Shown here: piece by piece, positions 61,160 through 64,000 of the stretch
Layout: every line of letters starts with the position of its first letter
Position numbering within the stretch: position 1 is the first letter of the stretch
Position numbers and translations under genes: made by a program
Assembly: GCA_009684515.1 (NCBI GenBank)
Contig: WKKS01000003.1
Location: 248,001 to 312,000 of the forward strand
From: Geobacter sp.
GTDB lineage: Bacteria > Desulfobacterota > Desulfuromonadia > Geobacterales > Pseudopelobacteraceae
Length of the DNA: 64,000 nt
Direction of reading: 5' to 3'
Notes under the pieces: model-generated
Databases searched by the model: none
Told to the model about the DNA's origin: nothing
Seen by the model: only the letters and a program-made list of their open reading frames with translations

Positions 61160-62917
61160 ATGAACAAACTGACCGGCAGCATGAATGTTGAAAAAGTAAC
61201 AAACTCTGTGTTGGCTGAATCCTTGAAGGTGATGGAGACGGGTCATTCCCCCTTTGAGAAAGCTATCAGGATGATGGAATTGCCTGTATGTGATGCTTTT
61301 GTAAAATCCGGAAGATTGGCACCCATTAAATTCGCACCAGGAACAAAAGTTCTTGAACCAAACCGTGAGATAGCCGACTCCTTCCCCAATTCTATTGCAG
61401 CGTCAGAAAACAGGATTTTGGCGGCTGGTGACACCTTGAGCAGACGCGCAACCGGTAAAAAAGTCGCTGTAATGTTTTCCGGCGGTCCGGCAGCTGGTGG
61501 TCACAATGTGGTGACAGGTCTCAAACAGATATTGGGGCCAGACAATACCTTGCTTGGCATCAAGGCCGGTCCGAAAGGATTGCTGAAAGGAAATTTCTTT
61601 GAAATCACCGATGATCACGTATGTCATGTCATGAACACCGGCGGTTTCAACCTGATGGGAACTGACAGAACCAAAATCGAGAAGCCGGAGGACATTGAGA
61701 AAGTTAAGTACGTCTGCCGGGAACATAATATCGATGCGATCGTCGTCATCGGAGGTGATGATTCCAATACCAACGCCGCATTCCTGGCCGAGAAACTTTT
61801 TTCAGATGTAAAAGAGGATGGCAGCGGTGTTCAGGTTATCGGTGTTCCGAAAACAATTGACGGTGATTTACAGTTGGGAGACGAACTGCCGATTTCATTT
61901 GGCTTTGATACAGCCACCAAGATCTACTCCGAACAGGTCGGCAACATCCTGCGCGACAGCTCATCTTCCCTGAAATATTGGCATTTCATCCGTCTGATGG
62001 GCCGTTCTGCCTCGCATGTGACCCTGGAAGTGGCATTGCAGACACACCCTACTATTGCCCTGATATCCGAAGAAGTCCGCAGACGAGATATAACCCTGCC
62101 TGAAATTGTGGATTCAATCGCCGAGACGGTCATAATGCGCGCCAAAAAAGGTATTAACTATGGCGTCGTCCTGGTGCCGGAAGGTTTGATTGAGTTTATT
62201 CCCGGTTTCACAACCATGATTGATGATTTGAACGATAAGATGGCACAATTTAAAGATGAGCTGATTCATAAAGACATCAGAGGACAACTGCAGTTCATTT
62301 ATTCCAAGTTGACTCAGACCCATGGAGAACTGCTGGAATCATTGCCTGAATCAATAAAATTCAAGCTCATGGCAGACCGTGACGAACATGGAAATTTGCC
62401 GGTTTCAAAGATTGAAACCGAGACAATGTTAAGCGGTGCAGTAAAAGCGAGAATCTGCGAGTTGGACGCCAGTATCAGATTCGAGACGTTAAACCATTTT
62501 TTTGGATATGAAGCAAGATGCGGCGCTTCAACCGTCTTTGATTCGGCCTATACCTATAATCTGGGTGCAACTGCAGGCTCACTGATTTTGGATGGTCATA
62601 CCGGATATATGGCCAGCCTGACTGATCTGGACAAGGGTGCCAGGCCGCTGGGAATACCGATTGCCAGCCTTCTGGATATTGAAATACGAAAAGGAAAACC
62701 GGCACAGGTTATTGAAAAAGCATTGGTCAAACTTGATTCTCCGGCATTTGTCTACTTTGAATTCAGGAGAAATCTCTGGGCGGAGAATGACCTCTCAAAC
62801 TCTCCCGGGCCGATCCAGATGTGGGGTCCGACCTCCAGGCAACTGCCAAAAACGGTCGCTCTCAATCGGGAATATAATTCATTGAACTTCAACTTCTCTG
62901 CCGGTCAGATGGATTAA
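61160..62917 (+). CDS. pfp: Pyrophosphate-dependent 6-phosphofructokinase (long PFP type)
   Basis: This 585-residue enzyme has the phosphofructokinase core MFSGGPAAGGHNVVTGL, NTGGFNLMGT, the PPi-type GGDDSNTNAAFLAE, in which Asp replaces the Gly of the ATP enzyme, GVPKTIDGDLQLGDE, MGRSASHVTLEVAL and the C-terminal extension of long plant-type/spirochaete PFPs. It interconverts fructose 6-phosphate and fructose 1,6-bisphosphate with pyrophosphate, reversibly. AAAGG lies upstream of the ATG at 61160. Confidence 0.92.
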   Translation: MNKLTGSMNVEKVTNSVLAESLKVMETGHSPFEKAIRMMELPVCDAFVKSGRLAPIKFAPGTKVLEPNREIADSFPNSIAASENRILAAGDTLSRRATGKKVAVMFSGGPAAGGHNVVTGLKQILGPDNTLLGIKAGPKGLLKGNFFEITDDHVCHVMNTGGFNLMGTDRTKIEKPEDIEKVKYVCREHNIDAIVVIGGDDSNTNAAFLAEKLFSDVKEDGSGVQVIGVPKTIDGDLQLGDELPISFGFDTATKIYSEQVGNILRDSSSSLKYWHFIRLMGRSASHVTLEVALQTHPTIALISEEVRRRDITLPEIVDSIAETVIMRAKKGINYGVVLVPEGLIEFIPGFTTMIDDLNDKMAQFKDELIHKDIRGQLQFIYSKLTQTHGELLESLPESIKFKLMADRDEHGNLPVSKIETETMLSGAVKARICELDASIRFETLNHFFGYEARCGASTVFDSAYTYNLGATAGSLILDGHTGYMASLTDLDKGARPLGIPIASLLDIEIRKGKPAQVIEKALVKLDSPAFVYFEFRRNLWAENDLSNSPGPIQMWGPTSRQLPKTVALNREYNSLNFNFSAGQMD

Positions 62918-63036
62918 CTCGGTCAGGATGCAATGCAATAGTAAAGAACGCTTAACAAATGGTTGATGCACTGGTATTATGTCACAGGTTCCGGCAAGCG
63001 GATGATCGAGGATATTGAACCAATCTGGAGGTTGCC

Positions 63037-63648
63037 ATGAAAAAAAGATACTTTGCGTCATTTCTGATTTCTCTCATGCTGTTGGCGTCAGGATGCGGCA
63101 GCAACACGCCACCTGTGGTTGTGGCTTCAATAGCCAGCAGCGCGGCGTATGACGCTGACGTTTTAAACGGCACAACGGTATCACCACCCAACACCGCCAG
63201 CGTATTGGCCGGAATAGACCCTTTCTCATCATCAGAATACCGCGCCTTCCTGCTGTTTCCATTGGTTGGCGCCGTTCCGGGAAATGCTTTCATTGATTCA
63301 GCGACCCTTGACATCTTCATCGACAGCATTACATTACACCCGTCGGCCAGTTCAATTCCCATTCGCATCGAACTTGTCTCCTATAACCCTCCGGTGATAC
63401 CATCGGATTACGATCGCGTCAACCTGCCTCCACTGGCATATACGACAATAATACCTCCGATATCAACTGCCGACGTTCTCCGTCACGTAAGGATAGATGT
63501 AACTGGTTTGATGGTAGAAGCACAGATCAGGGGGCTGTCAAACTTCCAGATCCGCATATTGGAAGATGATGGTTTTGTGTATCCGGGATTGATAGAAATA
63601 AACGAAACGAATGCCAAAGCGCCTTTGCTTGTGGTCGCTTATCACTAA
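63037..63648 (+). CDS. Lipoprotein with DNRLRE-like beta domain
   Basis: This 203-residue protein has a signal peptide and lipobox (LLASGC-GSN). The mature part has AAYDADVLNGTTVSPPNTASVLAG, YRAFLLFPLVGAVPGNAFIDSATLDIFI, the opening of DNRLRE-type carbohydrate-associated domains, and ends LIEINETNAKAPLLVVAYH, again as in that family. GGAGG lies six bases before the ATG. Likely surface exposed; ligand unknown. Confidence 0.65.
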   Translation: MKKRYFASFLISLMLLASGCGSNTPPVVVASIASSAAYDADVLNGTTVSPPNTASVLAGIDPFSSSEYRAFLLFPLVGAVPGNAFIDSATLDIFIDSITLHPSASSIPIRIELVSYNPPVIPSDYDRVNLPPLAYTTIIPPISTADVLRHVRIDVTGLMVEAQIRGLSNFQIRILEDDGFVYPGLIEINETNAKAPLLVVAYH

Positions 63649-63662
63649 AAGTTCAGATTAAC

Positions 63663-64000
63663 TCAATCCGATTTGGGACAAGTGACGTGAATTTTAGAAC
63701 CGTGAGGGCGCGGAACCTGAATCAGGAAAAAACGCTGCCAGAACTCATCTATTTTACCAGACGCGCCGATAAACGTTACCAGCGCAATGTATGTTCCTTC
63801 GATCAAAACAAGTGATGCTGCGAGTGAGTAACTTTCTCCCGGCTCCATCCAGAAGTCAGTCTGTAGTTTCCGGTCAACACACTTAACATAACCTTGGAGC
63901 AGGTTCACCTCCTGCTCCGCTTCTCTCCACCCGGAATTCCCAAACCAGTCCGCTTTGAAATCAACGGCCTTCAAATTGCCGGGTACCCTGCGAATCTTGA
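63663..64000 (-). CDS. Protein of unknown function (C-terminal part, cut by window end)
   Basis: The reverse frame is open across the window edge, with KIRRVPGN before LKAVDFKADW, so the true start lies beyond 64000. The visible 111 residues are beta-rich (DFWMEPGESYSLAASLVLIEG, TYIALVTFIGASGKIDEFWQ, RFFLIQVPRPHG) with one Cys pair at a distance. Not recognised. It converges on the lipoprotein gene with 14 bp between them. Confidence 0.5.
   Translation of the reverse strand, partial: KIRRVPGNLKAVDFKADWFGNSGWREAEQEVNLLQGYVKCVDRKLQTDFWMEPGESYSLAASLVLIEGTYIALVTFIGASGKIDEFWQRFFLIQVPRPHGSKIHVTCPKSD

Overview
The window looks like the chromosome of a Geobacter-like bacterium (Desulfuromonadota, Geobacterales or a close relative). 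Support is indirect: a B12-dependent ribonucleotide reductase, a long pyrophosphate-dependent phosphofructokinase, a sigma-54 activator and a sigma-54 promoter, many lipoproteins, PilZ/DUF1858 genes, and the family-level look of most proteins. There is no rRNA, tRNA, CRISPR array, prophage or intact insertion sequence. Most of it is ordinary housekeeping DNA arranged in long minus-strand operons.

Layout. 1-7000: the 5' part of a DbpA-type RNA helicase, two envelope proteins, then a polar amino-acid ABC transporter translationally tied to a homocysteine S-methyltransferase-like enzyme, and an FAD oxidoreductase. 7081-10911: a MEMO-type protein, scpB, scpA and trpS on the minus strand, with dut divergent. 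10932-17272: PilZ and DUF1858 proteins, an aspartate aminotransferase, coaD, rsmD, a Ppx/GppA phosphatase and a Na/Pi cotransporter. 17298-24985: an envelope operon (lipoprotein, secreted protein, OmpA-type porin) behind an HU/IHF gene, a TPR protein, rlmD, and queD/queE with a creatininase-family gene. 25104-31207: metY and a compact operon tsaD-rsmA-rmuC-tsaC/yciO-membrane protein-thioesterase. 31363-35547: PIN-PhoH ATPase, lipoproteins, a class V aminotransferase and a beta-helix lipoprotein.

35700-38134 holds nrdJ behind a promoter carrying two NrdR boxes 31 bp apart and ending in a 17-bp hairpin terminator. 38162-42741: an M16 protease and a histidine kinase with a solute-binding sensor domain paired with a sigma-54 activator. 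42808-48323: a minus-strand group with stress and repair flavour (haloacid dehalogenase, 3-methyladenine glycosylase, DUF488, CoA-disulfide reductase-like enzyme, RIC/YtfE iron-sulfur repair protein). 48324-50969 is the most structured regulatory region: a 116-bp inverted-repeat segment with a 32-nt palindrome, a consensus sigma-54 promoter, a 5' leader hairpin, a DUF551 microprotein, dctA, a small ribbon-helix-helix-like protein and a strong terminator. 51058-58645: a TauE/SafE permease, an unusual soluble acetyltransferase-histidine kinase fusion, a PPOX protein, glpK-glpD, and an MsrB lipoprotein with a second possible cytoplasmic start. 59023-64000: a secreted fibre-like protein with a tandem 172-residue repeat, PPi-phosphofructokinase, a lipoprotein and a gene cut by the window edge.

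The best candidates for something undescribed are the three-part GNAT/histidine-kinase/unknown-domain protein at 51912-53885, the palindrome plus sigma-54 control region of dctA with its two flanking small genes, and the ABC transporter/methyltransferase operon. All identifications come from reading motifs and remembered family features; no database search was run.
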